Source of the DNA: Nitrospira sp.
GTDB lineage: Bacteria > Nitrospirota > Nitrospiria > Nitrospirales > Nitrospiraceae
Length of the DNA stretch: 64,000 bases
Reading direction: 5' to 3'
Assembly (NCBI GenBank): GCA_024331125.1
Contig: JANDJI010000001.1
Span: 280,001-344,000 of the forward strand
Shown: positions 49,919 to 58,952 of the stretch, piece by piece
Layout of the letters: each line of letters starts with the position of its first letter
How positions within the stretch are numbered: the first letter of the stretch is position 1
Made by a program: the position numbers and the translations under genes
Notes under the pieces: generated by a model
The model's database searches: none
The model's input: the letters and a program-made list of their open reading frames with translations, nothing else
What the model was told of the DNA's origin: nothing

Positions 49919-52081
49919 CTACGCGAGCGCGTCCACAATATCGAACGTGGCTCTGGTCACTTCCACCAGTTCCTCGAAGGCGACCGGGGACGGCTTGCCG
50001 GATCGAACGGCCTCGACGAACGAGGCGGCGCAAGCCGCTTGTCCCTTGTCCTGCCGCCAGAGCCCCATGCGTTTGAATCCTGGCCAGCCGTAACCGTACA
50101 GATTTCGGTAATTATCCAGTTGCAAAATCCTCCCCGCGCAGAAGACTTCAAGCCGCTCCTTGGGAAATGACTTGTGGCCGTTCGAGAGGTAATGCACCGT
50201 CCCCATAGAACCGTCGGCAAAGCGCAGGGTGACGGTCACCTGATCGGCGAGCGCTCCCTTGCTCACAAGCCCTCGTCCTTGGCCCTGCGCCATCACCTGC
50301 GCCGACAGAATCGGCGCTCCGACCAAAAACCGCTCCAGATCGATGAAATGACAGGCTTCGCCGATGATCCGTCCGCCGCCGACGCAGGGATCCTGCGTCC
50401 AGTGGTCGGAGGGAATCGCCCCCGCGTTGACGGTCATCACCAGCGTCTTCGGCTCTTGAACCGACGAGAGCAACGCCTTCATCTTCTGCACATGAGAGGC
50501 AAAGCGGCGATTGAAACCGACCATCAGGAGCAAGGTCCCGCCCTCGCCGCCGTTGACCTTCTCGTAGGTCTGTTCGATCTCCGACAGTTCATCGCGAGTA
50601 ATGGCAAGCGGCTTTTCGACAAAGACATGTTTACCCGCCCGCAGCGCCTCGCAGACATAACGCGCATGACTTTCGTGCCTGGTTGCGATCACCACCGTGT
50701 TGATCTCGGGATCGGCGAGCACCGAGTGTGCCTCGGTCCCCGTTTCCTCAAACCCGTGTTTTTTGCCCGCATGGACGCCGCTCACTCCTTTGGCCGAGAT
50801 CACCATTTTCAAAACGGCCGGGGTCTGTTTGAACGCCGGAATCAGAATCTGCGACGCATAATTGCCGGCACCGATAACCCCCAGCACCACGGAATCACGG
50901 GACCGAACCGCATGGGGCGGACATGTATCCAACCGCACATGCCTCGTTTGGAGCGAGTCGCTCGACTGCTCCTCCGGCCCTGGATAATGGAGCACGATTC
51001 CCAACGAGCCGCCGGCCGTGAGCAGCCGGTACGCTTCCTCGGTGCGGGACAGATCGAACCGATGAGTGATGAGCGGCGCCACGTCCAAGCGGCCGTCCGC
51101 CATCATGTCCAGCACCGCCTCGAAGTTCCGCTGCTCTGTCCAGCGCACGAAGCCGATGGGATAATCATGCCCCCCTTCTTCATAGGTAGGATCGTAGCGG
51201 CCCGGCCCATAGGAGCACGAGACTTGGAACGTGAGTTCCTTTTCATAAAAATCGGCACGCGACAGTTCCAGCCCTACCACACCGACCAGCACGATGCGGC
51301 CACGCTTGCGGCACATGAGAGCAGCTTGGTGCACCGGCTCATTGCTCGTCGTCGAGGCCGCAATCACCACGGCATCCACACCGCGCCCGCGCGAAAACCG
51401 CGCCGCGGCGGCCAGCGGATCTTCGCCGCGCGAGAGATCGACCGTCTCGGCGCCGAATCGCTTGGCCAGTTCCAACTTCGCCGGGTCCAGATCAATCCCT
51501 AGCACCCGGCACCCATGCGTGCGCAGAAGCTGCACCGTGATGAGGCCGATGAGGCCGAGCCCCGTCACCACGACCGCTTCACCCAACGTCGGTTGCACCA
51601 GCCGCACCCCCTGCAGCGCAATCGCCGCGAGCACCGTAAAGGCCGCCGCCTCATCACTGACCCCATCGGGCACCTTGGTGCAAAGATGTTTCGGCACGGC
51701 GACCACCTGGGCATGTTTGCCGTTGGATGCCACCCGATCACCGACCGCAAAGCCGGTCACACCGGCCCCCACTTCCATCACCACGCCCATGTTGCAATAG
51801 CCCATGGCGAGCGGCTGGTCCAGCTTGTGCCGCACGGCATCGAGCGTCGGCAACAGGCCGTCGGTCTTAATCTTGTCGAGCACCATGCGCACCTTGTCCG
51901 GCTGCTGGCGGACCTTGTCCAGCAGATTGGCCTTGCCGAACTCCACCAACATCCGTTCCGTCCCTTGCGAGACCACCGTGCACACCGTGCGAATCAACAG
52001 ATGGCCGGGCGGACAGGCCGGACAGGGCACCTCCACGATCTCCGTCTCGCCGGTTTTGAGGTTTTGCAGGATTTGCTTCAT
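49919..52081 (-). CDS. Bi-domain oxidoreductase: zinc-type dehydrogenase fused to Gfo/Idh/MocA
   Basis: This 720-residue fusion has an N-terminal medium-chain dehydrogenase (about 1-370) with VVSQGTERMLVEFGK, the nucleotide loop VVVTGLGLIGLITVQLL and GRIVLVGVVGLE. The C-terminal Gfo/Idh/MocA module (about 395-720) has VLGVIGAGNYASQILIPAF, VVIATRHESHARYVCEAL and VFVEKPLAITRDEL, with the EKP lysine of the family. The classical zinc-binding Cys set of alcohol dehydrogenases is not obvious. Such fusions occur in EPS clusters and probably oxidise a sugar nucleotide or sugar acid. It lies 6 nt downstream of the aminotransferase and precedes the heparinase gene. Confidence 0.88.
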   Translation of the reverse strand: MKQILQNLKTGETEIVEVPCPACPPGHLLIRTVCTVVSQGTERMLVEFGKANLLDKVRQQPDKVRMVLDKIKTDGLLPTLDAVRHKLDQPLAMGYCNMGVVMEVGAGVTGFAVGDRVASNGKHAQVVAVPKHLCTKVPDGVSDEAAAFTVLAAIALQGVRLVQPTLGEAVVVTGLGLIGLITVQLLRTHGCRVLGIDLDPAKLELAKRFGAETVDLSRGEDPLAAAARFSRGRGVDAVVIAASTTSNEPVHQAALMCRKRGRIVLVGVVGLELSRADFYEKELTFQVSCSYGPGRYDPTYEEGGHDYPIGFVRWTEQRNFEAVLDMMADGRLDVAPLITHRFDLSRTEEAYRLLTAGGSLGIVLHYPGPEEQSSDSLQTRHVRLDTCPPHAVRSRDSVVLGVIGAGNYASQILIPAFKQTPAVLKMVISAKGVSGVHAGKKHGFEETGTEAHSVLADPEINTVVIATRHESHARYVCEALRAGKHVFVEKPLAITRDELSEIEQTYEKVNGGEGGTLLLMVGFNRRFASHVQKMKALLSSVQEPKTLVMTVNAGAIPSDHWTQDPCVGGGRIIGEACHFIDLERFLVGAPILSAQVMAQGQGRGLVSKGALADQVTVTLRFADGSMGTVHYLSNGHKSFPKERLEVFCAGRILQLDNYRNLYGYGWPGFKRMGLWRQDKGQAACAASFVEAVRSGKPSPVAFEELVEVTRATFDIVDALA

Positions 52082-52087
52082 GGAACT

Positions 52088-53167
52088 CTAACGTGACACC
52101 AGTCGCTCCAGGACACGTAGGAACTGCTCGGCGCTCGGTCTTGTCGTGATGGTGACCCGCAAGCCGTTGGGCACGGCCTTGCTTTTGTCCCGCACGTACA
52201 CACCATGCCGTTTGAATTCGGCCAAGGCGTACTTGGGGTCGGGTAACTCAAAGAGAATAAAATTAGCGTGGCTGCGGCTGTAGTTGACACCCAACGCCGC
52301 CAACTGCCCGGACAACCACTCGCGAGTCGTCACCACCTGATCGATCCACGCCTGCACGTCCGCTTTTCGCCCAAGCAATTCGACGCCGAGTTTTTGGGCC
52401 AGCATGCCGAGATTTTTCCCATTTCTGATTTTCGCGACCTGCTTCAGAATGTCATGACCGGCGACGATGAAGCCCAGCCTCATGCCGGCCAACGAGAAGG
52501 CCTTGGAAAAGGTCCGCGTGATGGCCAGATTGTCATACTCTTGAACCAGGCTCACGCAAGAGGCCTCCGGCGAAAAATCCACATAAGCCTGATCGAGAAT
52601 AATCAGCGAGTCGGGAAAGGCTCGGCAGATCTCGCGCACGTCGTCCCGTGGAATGAGATACCCGCAAGGGTTGTTGGGACTGACCAGATAGATCACTTTC
52701 GGTTGATAAGACCGATATTCGGCAATCAACGATGCGGCGCTGAACTCAAAGGGCGGTTTCAGGGGGGCGAACAGCAAATCCCCTCCGCTTGAAGCGGCGA
52801 AGGTGAAGAAGTTTTCATAGGTGGGCACGGGAATGAGCACGCGCTCTCCCCCGCTCAAATAGACCCGACACAACGATTCCAAGGCCACGTCGGACCCGGG
52901 GAACGTCAGCACGTTCATCACCGACACATCCAGCCACGTCGCAAGCGTCTTGGTCAACTCAATGGCGACGCAATCGGGATACCAGGAGTAATACTCGTCT
53001 TTGGACAGGAGCTTGCGGGCCGTCCGCTTGACGAAGTCGGGCACGAACGCCCCCTCGTTCCAATCCAGCTTCGTCAAACCGTACTCGTCGTAAATCTGCC
53101 ATGGCTCCTGCGGCGTGATCTCGTAAGCTTCCAGCGTCCGGACTCGAGGATTGGGGGCGACCGCCAT
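52088..53167 (-). CDS. PLP-dependent aminotransferase of the histidinol-phosphate family
   Basis: This 359-residue fold-type I aminotransferase is HisC-like in sequence. The start at ATG 53165-53167 has AAGGAG 4 nt upstream and excludes a long non-homologous N-terminal frame. Motifs are FPGSDVALESLCRVYLSGG, VYLVSPNNPCGYLIPRDDV, LIILDQAYVDFSPEA and the PLP lysine in RTFSKAFSLAGMRLG. In this glycan setting it may aminate a sugar or make an amino-acid decoration rather than serve histidine synthesis. Substrate is not readable from sequence. It lies 8 nt after the PHP gene. Confidence 0.87.
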   Translation of the reverse strand: MAVAPNPRVRTLEAYEITPQEPWQIYDEYGLTKLDWNEGAFVPDFVKRTARKLLSKDEYYSWYPDCVAIELTKTLATWLDVSVMNVLTFPGSDVALESLCRVYLSGGERVLIPVPTYENFFTFAASSGGDLLFAPLKPPFEFSAASLIAEYRSYQPKVIYLVSPNNPCGYLIPRDDVREICRAFPDSLIILDQAYVDFSPEASCVSLVQEYDNLAITRTFSKAFSLAGMRLGFIVAGHDILKQVAKIRNGKNLGMLAQKLGVELLGRKADVQAWIDQVVTTREWLSGQLAALGVNYSRSHANFILFELPDPKYALAEFKRHGVYVRDKSKAVPNGLRVTITTRPSAEQFLRVLERLVSR

Positions 53168-53175
53168 AACGCTCC

Positions 53176-53976
53176 TTACGGCAACACCACGTAACTTGGA
53201 ATCGACGGCCGATAACGCCGGTTGTTCCATCGATAGAGACAACGTTTCACGGTCCGTCTGATCGCGGACGGCACGCGAACCACGAGCTCCTGATACCAAC
53301 GATTTTGTTGGATCGGCGTGAGTGACCGAGGCTTGCGAACCTTGGAGCTGTCGACGAGCAACACCCCCTGCACCGCTCTCAATGTCTCCAGCCAATCTTC
53401 ATTGACGGTGGTCTGATAGGCCGTCACATAGTAACCGACATGCTGGGCCTTATGCGCATCGCTCGCCGCCACGATTCTAATACCATGCTGGGCGCACAAA
53501 CTTTTAATCTGTGCCACTTGTTCCGGCTGGTCGGGAACTCCTCCATTATACGCTTCCATCAAGGTAACCAGATCAAAATACTCACGATGATCCGGGTAGA
53601 GGGCACAAAATCCTGTCGCCGATTTGAACGGGTGAGGAATCATGACCAGTCCTCCCTGTTCACGAATGTGTTCCATAATGCGGCGAGCCGGTTGCCCTTT
53701 CTCCAAACCGTGGCGAAGAAACAATCCCACGATATGGCTGCCCCGCTCACAGGTAAATTCGCACCCCACGATGATTCGAATACCGTGTTCTTGAAAGCGT
53801 CGGATGTTCACGGCGGGGAGACGGTCGTGTTCCGTAATGGTGAGCAAACCGATGCCCTTGGCAAGACAGGTCTGGAGCAGCTCGTCCTCCGTCGTCAGGC
53901 CGTCATGCGAGCTGCATGTATGACAATGAAATTCGGCTAAGTATCCATACGGGCTTTTTGCAGTATTGGCAGGCAT
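53176..53976 (-). CDS. PHP-domain metal-dependent hydrolase
   Basis: This 266-residue protein has the PHP active-site series: AEFHCHTCSSHDG (HxH near the start), LTITEHDRLPAV, MIPHPFKS and ASDAHKAQHVGYY. The domain binds three metal ions and hydrolyses phosphoesters, for example sugar-phosphate or histidinol-phosphate-like substrates. Its start overlaps the PaaK-like gene by 40 nt; no later start keeps the HCHT motif. The tail (about 225-266) is very basic (RRTVKRCLYRWNNRRYRP). With the adjacent HisC-like enzyme it could make an amino-sugar or amino-alcohol part of the polysaccharide. This is inference. Confidence 0.82.
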   Translation of the reverse strand: MPANTAKSPYGYLAEFHCHTCSSHDGLTTEDELLQTCLAKGIGLLTITEHDRLPAVNIRRFQEHGIRIIVGCEFTCERGSHIVGLFLRHGLEKGQPARRIMEHIREQGGLVMIPHPFKSATGFCALYPDHREYFDLVTLMEAYNGGVPDQPEQVAQIKSLCAQHGIRIVAASDAHKAQHVGYYVTAYQTTVNEDWLETLRAVQGVLLVDSSKVRKPRSLTPIQQNRWYQELVVRVPSAIRRTVKRCLYRWNNRRYRPSIPSYVVLP

Positions 53977-55244
53977 TTTCCTTCTCCACTTTGTTCAAAT
54001 TCCTGGGTCGGCACCACATTAACTTCGCCTCCGAATCGCAGTCGCATTTCCTGCCGAACGTTTTCCGCCACCTTCTCCGGATCGACACCGGCTCGAGGAG
54101 CAATGCGCACTTCCACATCTTCCCTGGACGATTGAATGATCTGAAACCGCACCACATCGTCTTGCTTGGCAAAGTACGTGTAGAGATTGATGGAGGGAAT
54201 CGGGAATCCGTCGCGATGGAGAAGCAATTGATCCGACCGTCCCACCACCCGGCGAACCAACGGAAACATGCGCCCGCAGGAACACGGCTTGTCCGCCAAT
54301 TCCACGAGATCGCCGGTGTCGTAACGAAGGAGCGGCATGGCCGTGTTCTGGAGATTGGTGGCGATCATTCGATACAGCCCCGTTTGGTCGGACGGCAGAA
54401 ATTCCACAAAGCCATAATCCGACAAGACATGAAGCCCTTCGTGGGCCTCACATTCGTGCAGCATGGCGGTAATTTCCGCCTGCCCGTAATGATCGAACAC
54501 CTTGATGCCAAAGGCCTCCTCGATTTCAGCTCGATAGTGGGGCAACAGCGTCTCCGAGGCCGTGAAGGCCGCCCGCAAACCAGGCAGCCGTCGCTTCTCG
54601 TTTTTGGCGACTCTAGCCAACAAATAGAGAGAGGAGGGGTAGCCTCGCAGATACTTTGGCTTCCATTGAGCCATGACGTCCAGATAGGTCCGGCACTGGG
54701 CCTCGCTCAAGTGATAAGGCGAAAAGTAGAGCCAATTCCGCAACCGGTCGAGCTTCCACAGCGGCTCGCCGGCCTTGGGTGAATAACTTCGGACAATGGC
54801 CATTCGATCACGGAATCGATACCCGGCCCATCCCCAGTGACGCCAGATTGCTCCCTGCTCCACCGCCCACTGCCCGGCCGACGTGTATACGCTCAATGGC
54901 GTACCGGTCGTCCCGGAGGTGCGCAGCCGAATCGCCGCGCGCAGTTCCTTCATGCTGCAAAAGTCCGACAACTTTGCGCGAACGGTCTCTTTCGTCAAGA
55001 TCGGGAGGCGCTTGACGTCGTCCAATGTCCGAACACGATGCGGGTCAAAACCATGTTCCCAAAACAGTTTCTGATAATAGGGCACGTATCGATAACAGGC
55101 ATCGAGCACCAGGCGGAGCTGTTCAAGCTGGTACGCCTGAATCTGATCCGGAGAGAAAAACGGCGTGTTTCTCATCAACCCTTTGCTCAACCGGTATCCT
55201 TCCCACGTCAGCGACGCATCTCTCAATCGTTCTTCAATATTCAT
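53937..55244 (-). CDS. PaaK/CapK-like adenylate-forming ligase
   Basis: This 435-residue protein is related to phenylacetate-CoA ligase and the CapK group of capsule clusters. The adenylate-forming motif RLRTSGTTGTPLSVY is intact, with YGQAEITAMLHECEAHEG and LRYDTGDLVELADKPC downstream. A CxC-type pair (CSCGRMF) follows. CapK proteins are thought to activate an acyl or amino-acid group for attachment to the polysaccharide. It leads a minus-strand group with PHP, aminotransferase and oxidoreductase genes and has about 250 nt of upstream space for a promoter. Confidence 0.85.
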   Translation of the reverse strand: MNIEERLRDASLTWEGYRLSKGLMRNTPFFSPDQIQAYQLEQLRLVLDACYRYVPYYQKLFWEHGFDPHRVRTLDDVKRLPILTKETVRAKLSDFCSMKELRAAIRLRTSGTTGTPLSVYTSAGQWAVEQGAIWRHWGWAGYRFRDRMAIVRSYSPKAGEPLWKLDRLRNWLYFSPYHLSEAQCRTYLDVMAQWKPKYLRGYPSSLYLLARVAKNEKRRLPGLRAAFTASETLLPHYRAEIEEAFGIKVFDHYGQAEITAMLHECEAHEGLHVLSDYGFVEFLPSDQTGLYRMIATNLQNTAMPLLRYDTGDLVELADKPCSCGRMFPLVRRVVGRSDQLLLHRDGFPIPSINLYTYFAKQDDVVRFQIIQSSREDVEVRIAPRAGVDPEKVAENVRQEMRLRFGGEVNVVPTQEFEQSGEGKCLPILQKARMDT

Positions 55245-55420
55245 CTGAACAGAAGTTCCATCAGGTGACGGTGCCGACCGGGAACCGGTTGCACTTCTTC
55301 ACTATCGGTCCATCAATGTGAAAGCATAGCTGAGGAGTCCTTACTTGCCTATGGAGGGAGCTCAAGCGGCAGTGTAGTGCTTTTTCATCCGGAGTGGAGC
55401 ACCAAAATTTCAAACCTTCG

Positions 55421-55435
55421 TTAATAAATTGTTAA
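55421..55435. promoter_or_regulatory. 15-bp motif related to the 45478-45492 near-palindrome
   Basis: TTAATAAATTGTTAA lies in the gap upstream of the PaaK-like gene. It differs from the element at 45478-45492 at three positions, all transitions, and keeps the TTAA ends and the central AAT. The motif is AT-rich against the surrounding GC-rich sequence. Confidence 0.4.
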
Positions 55436-55497
55436 GATGCAATGGATTCTGCCCCTACCTACCTTCTATCCTCATAGGGGAACAAGGGGCGAACGCG

Positions 55498-56637
55498 TTA
55501 CCCATCAATGACCCACTCAGGTTTGGATCCGCCATGCACAATCCACTCATAAGTGCGTGCCATCTTCAAGCCTAGGCTGTCCCACGAAAACTCATCCTCC
55601 ATCCAGCGCCGCCCCCGCTTGCCCATCTCGCATAATTGATTCGGAGGCAGGGCCAACGCTTGCGTCAGGCAGTCCACCAACGGGGCGACACCGATCTCGA
55701 TCCACCACCCCGCCTGCTTCTCGACCAAACCGGCCCACGGCGCCCCCTTGGACACGATAGCAGGGATGCCGCTGGCCAAGGCCTCGGCTACCACGTTGCC
55801 GAAATTTTCCGAGTGGGTAGGCAACACAAACAAGTCGGCCTGAGAATAAGTCTCCCACTTTTGAGCGCCCTTGACCTCGCCGATAAACTCAACGCGCTCC
55901 AATTTCAATCGAGCCGCCAGCGCCTGCATTTTCTCCAAGTAGCCACGACTGTCGCTTGGTCCGGCAATCACCAACCGCCAGTCGGAGAACCGATCCTGCA
56001 CCGCTTGCCAGGCGGGCAAGAGGAGATCCAGCCCTTTTTTGGGATTGATGCGGCTTAAAAAAAGCACGGTCCGCAATGGCTGTTCACGCTTGGGGATTGG
56101 CTCGGGAATATCAACGCCATTCGGGATGATCGCCACCGGCTGGCGAAACCCCAGGCGCCTGATGTCTTCATATTCTGACTCCGCCGTGGCGTGAAAACAG
56201 GCCGCCATCGAGATGGCCGGTTTCTGCACTAGGGGCCAGAAGAACCGTTTCACGAACGAACCGCTGGCCATCGCCCAAGGAGAGAGCGTGCCTCGCGGAG
56301 AGACGATCAGCGGAATACGATGGCGGCGGGCGATGCCCCCCGGGTACACATTCGGCATCATCCACATGCTGTGACTATGCAGAATATCCATCGGTTGCGA
56401 TCGTGTCTGTTGCACCAGCCAGCGAGCCATGGCCGGCGAGCGGCCCAGCCGTCGAGGCCCAGCGCCAACGGGAAACGCCTTGACGAAATGGGGAAACGAG
56501 GGGCGGGGCGGATCGTTGAGGACGGACAAGGTGATGGCATGTCCTTCCTTGAGCAGCGATTCACAGAGGCGGACGACCGAATAGGAAAGGCCGCCGGCTT
56601 CATAGGTGATAGAAGCGACCGTATGGATAGCCCTCAT
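55498..56637 (-). CDS. Glycosyltransferase family 4 protein
   Basis: This GT-B transferase of 379 aa (from ATG 56635-56637) has an N-terminal half with GGLSYSVVRLCESLLKEG and LHSHSMWMMPNVYPGGIARR, and a C-terminal donor-binding half with IIPNGVDIPEPIP, LFLSRINPKKGLDLLLPAW and HSENFGNVVAEALASGIPAI, where the last element is the retaining-GT4 ExxE-type region. It probably adds one sugar of the repeat unit on the cytoplasmic side. Which sugar is unknown. A TTG 12 nt earlier could be the start. Confidence 0.88.
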   Translation of the reverse strand: MRAIHTVASITYEAGGLSYSVVRLCESLLKEGHAITLSVLNDPPRPSFPHFVKAFPVGAGPRRLGRSPAMARWLVQQTRSQPMDILHSHSMWMMPNVYPGGIARRHRIPLIVSPRGTLSPWAMASGSFVKRFFWPLVQKPAISMAACFHATAESEYEDIRRLGFRQPVAIIPNGVDIPEPIPKREQPLRTVLFLSRINPKKGLDLLLPAWQAVQDRFSDWRLVIAGPSDSRGYLEKMQALAARLKLERVEFIGEVKGAQKWETYSQADLFVLPTHSENFGNVVAEALASGIPAIVSKGAPWAGLVEKQAGWWIEIGVAPLVDCLTQALALPPNQLCEMGKRGRRWMEDEFSWDSLGLKMARTYEWIVHGGSKPEWVIDG

Positions 56638-56711
56638 CGGCAACAGCAACCCAGCAAGAGAGACGACAACGCTTTAGGAGCAACGATCACATGGAGCATA
56701 GACCGGGAGCT

Positions 56712-57356
56712 TCAATACACCGCCGCATAGTAGGCCAACTTCACCAGCTCCATCCCGACGAACTTGGCCCAGACCTTGTCCCGCCACCAGTGGGTGGGGT
56801 CCCAAGTTGGTGGTTCACTTGTAATCAATCGATATTCAATGCCGTAGCGCGCCGCCACCTCCTCCCAAATCAGCTTGAGCCGTCGCAAGTGCGGGGGATC
56901 GCTGATGACGAGAACCGACTTCCATCGCCGATCGTTCATCAGTTTCGCCACGTTGTCGGCCTCCTCATAGGAATTTTTGGACTGATCGTCGAACAGCAGC
57001 GCCTCTCGCGGTACTCCCCAGGCCAGCAACAAGCGGGAGCGCCAGTGGAGGTCATACGTGGCAAACCGTTCCGCCTGCCAATTCAAGCCTGTGAGAAGGA
57101 CCTGCCTGACATAGCCCCCGTTGTAGAGATCCAGTGCTTTTCGTGTCCGCTCTTTTCCACCCCCACCCAGAACGACCACAACATCGGCCGGTATCGGATC
57201 ATGCCGCGGAGCGGAAAGCCAATGGCCGACATTGAAGAAGCACCAGAATCCTACGCTTAAGATCAACACTCCAGCCATCAGGTACTCTGGCCAGGGCATC
57301 TTTGCACGTGCCGTCAACTGCTTTGGTCTAAAACCTGCCCTGGAAAGAATTTGCAT
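56712..57356 (-). CDS. YdcF-family (DUF218) membrane protein
   Basis: This 214-residue protein has one TM segment (about 25-45, YLMAGVLILSVGFWCFFNVG) and a DUF218/YdcF domain facing the periplasm: DVVVVLGGGGKERTRKALDLY, VLLTGLNWQAERF and SYEEADNVAKLM. The family includes the SanA and YdcF proteins tied to envelope and polysaccharide traits, with no settled reaction. It lies 3 nt after the polymerase-like gene on the same strand. Confidence 0.85.
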   Translation of the reverse strand: MQILSRAGFRPKQLTARAKMPWPEYLMAGVLILSVGFWCFFNVGHWLSAPRHDPIPADVVVVLGGGGKERTRKALDLYNGGYVRQVLLTGLNWQAERFATYDLHWRSRLLLAWGVPREALLFDDQSKNSYEEADNVAKLMNDRRWKSVLVISDPPHLRRLKLIWEEVAARYGIEYRLITSEPPTWDPTHWWRDKVWAKFVGMELVKLAYYAAVY

Positions 57357-57359
57357 GGT

Positions 57360-58952
57360 TTATGGCTTGCCGAACAGAATCGGGAACCGTTGTCTCGTCT
57401 CAGCCTGTTGCAGGGGAGTTTGTTCTATCGCTCTCTTGCCTTCATACTGATCCTGGTTTTGGCCCTGACCAGCGCGAGAGAAACTCTGGAACGTCGGTCG
57501 CACGACATAGTTGATGATGAGATACCACAGCATCATCTGGATGGCCCCACCAATGTAGGTGGGCACAAACCACGTATCGATACGCAGCCCCCACAAGATG
57601 CCGCTCAGCGTGATGGGCAGGAATATGAACAGACGTTCTTCAACAACATGGATCGAAAACCGATAAGCCGACGCCAGCAATAGCCCTACAACAGTGCCCA
57701 CGGCTATGACTCCGAACCAGCCTCCATGCCAGTACCCTTCGCCAATCACTCCCGCCCCATGGGACGAGTCGATTTTCGTATGGCCTCTAATCAGATAATT
57801 GAACTCAAAACCGGCTGTCATGATCGGCTTATCCGGCAAAATAAAACGAGGAATGAGCGTATAGGGGGCTCGCCAGATGGTGGTCCCAGGATGACCTCGG
57901 TCGTACTCCCGCATGGCAAAAAGCTCGGCATTGTAATAAGCCAACCTGACCCACCAGGATTGCGAGTGTGGATATACCGGATCTTGTACTGGTCCACTTT
58001 TTTTGTACTGTTCAACCAGATTGGTTGCTTGCGACAGATCCGTTGCTGCTGCACGCCCAATCATCGCACGAGAAAAATTGACGAAGGGACTTAACACTAA
58101 GGCGTAGACGATGATGATGGCCATTCCGCTCAAAACAAGTTTCTTAATTCCCGGTTTCAACAACTGTGAGGCCAAGACGACAAAGAGCATGGTCTTGATC
58201 ATTTCGAGCTTGCTCAGCATGACCAAGGCGGCCAACAGCTCAGAAACCAACAGCAAGAAGAAAAGCGGCCGATAGATGCCACCACGTTTTTTATACAGCC
58301 AGTATAAAGGAACCAATGCCACGCCACTCAGCATCCCCACATGTTTGATGCTGCCGGGAACCACCCAATCCAGCAACCTCAGATCATAGGGCAGTTGCAA
58401 GAAATACTTTATGGGAATACCCATTACGAGGAAAATCCACACCGCCCATTTTGCTTCTTTGATGCCTCGTTGGTCTCGCTCTTCGATGACCACACCTGAA
58501 TCGGCTCGTCCCTTCCTTGGCTTCACCATGAGCCACGTCGCCAAATAGGCCATGACGACTATTGCTGTTCCCGCCGTATTGAGGAGATTGGTCCGCGCAA
58601 GACCAGGTGAATCGACAAAATAGAGCGCATTGATCCGTCCAACCGTATGGGGATGGGCCAAGGGGTGAGCGAGCTGACCGACACCATAATAGAGCGTGCA
58701 AACCAATAGAAGCCAGAATAGCGGGTTCCAGGTGGCCATGTGCGAAGTTCGCGCCAGCTTCCAGGCCAGTAGAAGATTTGCCATCCCAAATGACACAGGC
58801 ACAACCACATTAAGCAAGTCGAAATCCTTCGCAGAGATCGCCTCCCTCCATAGGATCTGAAATAGAACTAGAAGCACCAAGAAGACGAGATACCAACCGA
58901 TCGCCCCACTCGGTAACAGTGCTCTCTCTTCGGTTTGGTTCGGCAAGATCAT
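57360..58952 (-). CDS. Polytopic membrane protein, probable Wzy-like repeat-unit polymerase
   Basis: This protein of about 530 residues with 10 or more TM helices begins MILPNQTEERALLPSG. Its ATG (58950-58952) overlaps the stop of the glycosyltransferase as ATGA. It has a large hydrophilic loop (about 300-370: NLVEQYKKSGPVQDPVYPHS) before a final TM cluster, as in Wzy O-antigen polymerases. Wzy proteins share little sequence, so the call rests on topology and place: beside the flippase, chain-length and transferase genes. No other polymerase candidate is in the window. Confidence 0.65.
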   Translation of the reverse strand: MILPNQTEERALLPSGAIGWYLVFLVLLVLFQILWREAISAKDFDLLNVVVPVSFGMANLLLAWKLARTSHMATWNPLFWLLLVCTLYYGVGQLAHPLAHPHTVGRINALYFVDSPGLARTNLLNTAGTAIVVMAYLATWLMVKPRKGRADSGVVIEERDQRGIKEAKWAVWIFLVMGIPIKYFLQLPYDLRLLDWVVPGSIKHVGMLSGVALVPLYWLYKKRGGIYRPLFFLLLVSELLAALVMLSKLEMIKTMLFVVLASQLLKPGIKKLVLSGMAIIIVYALVLSPFVNFSRAMIGRAAATDLSQATNLVEQYKKSGPVQDPVYPHSQSWWVRLAYYNAELFAMREYDRGHPGTTIWRAPYTLIPRFILPDKPIMTAGFEFNYLIRGHTKIDSSHGAGVIGEGYWHGGWFGVIAVGTVVGLLLASAYRFSIHVVEERLFIFLPITLSGILWGLRIDTWFVPTYIGGAIQMMLWYLIINYVVRPTFQSFSRAGQGQNQDQYEGKRAIEQTPLQQAETRQRFPILFGKP

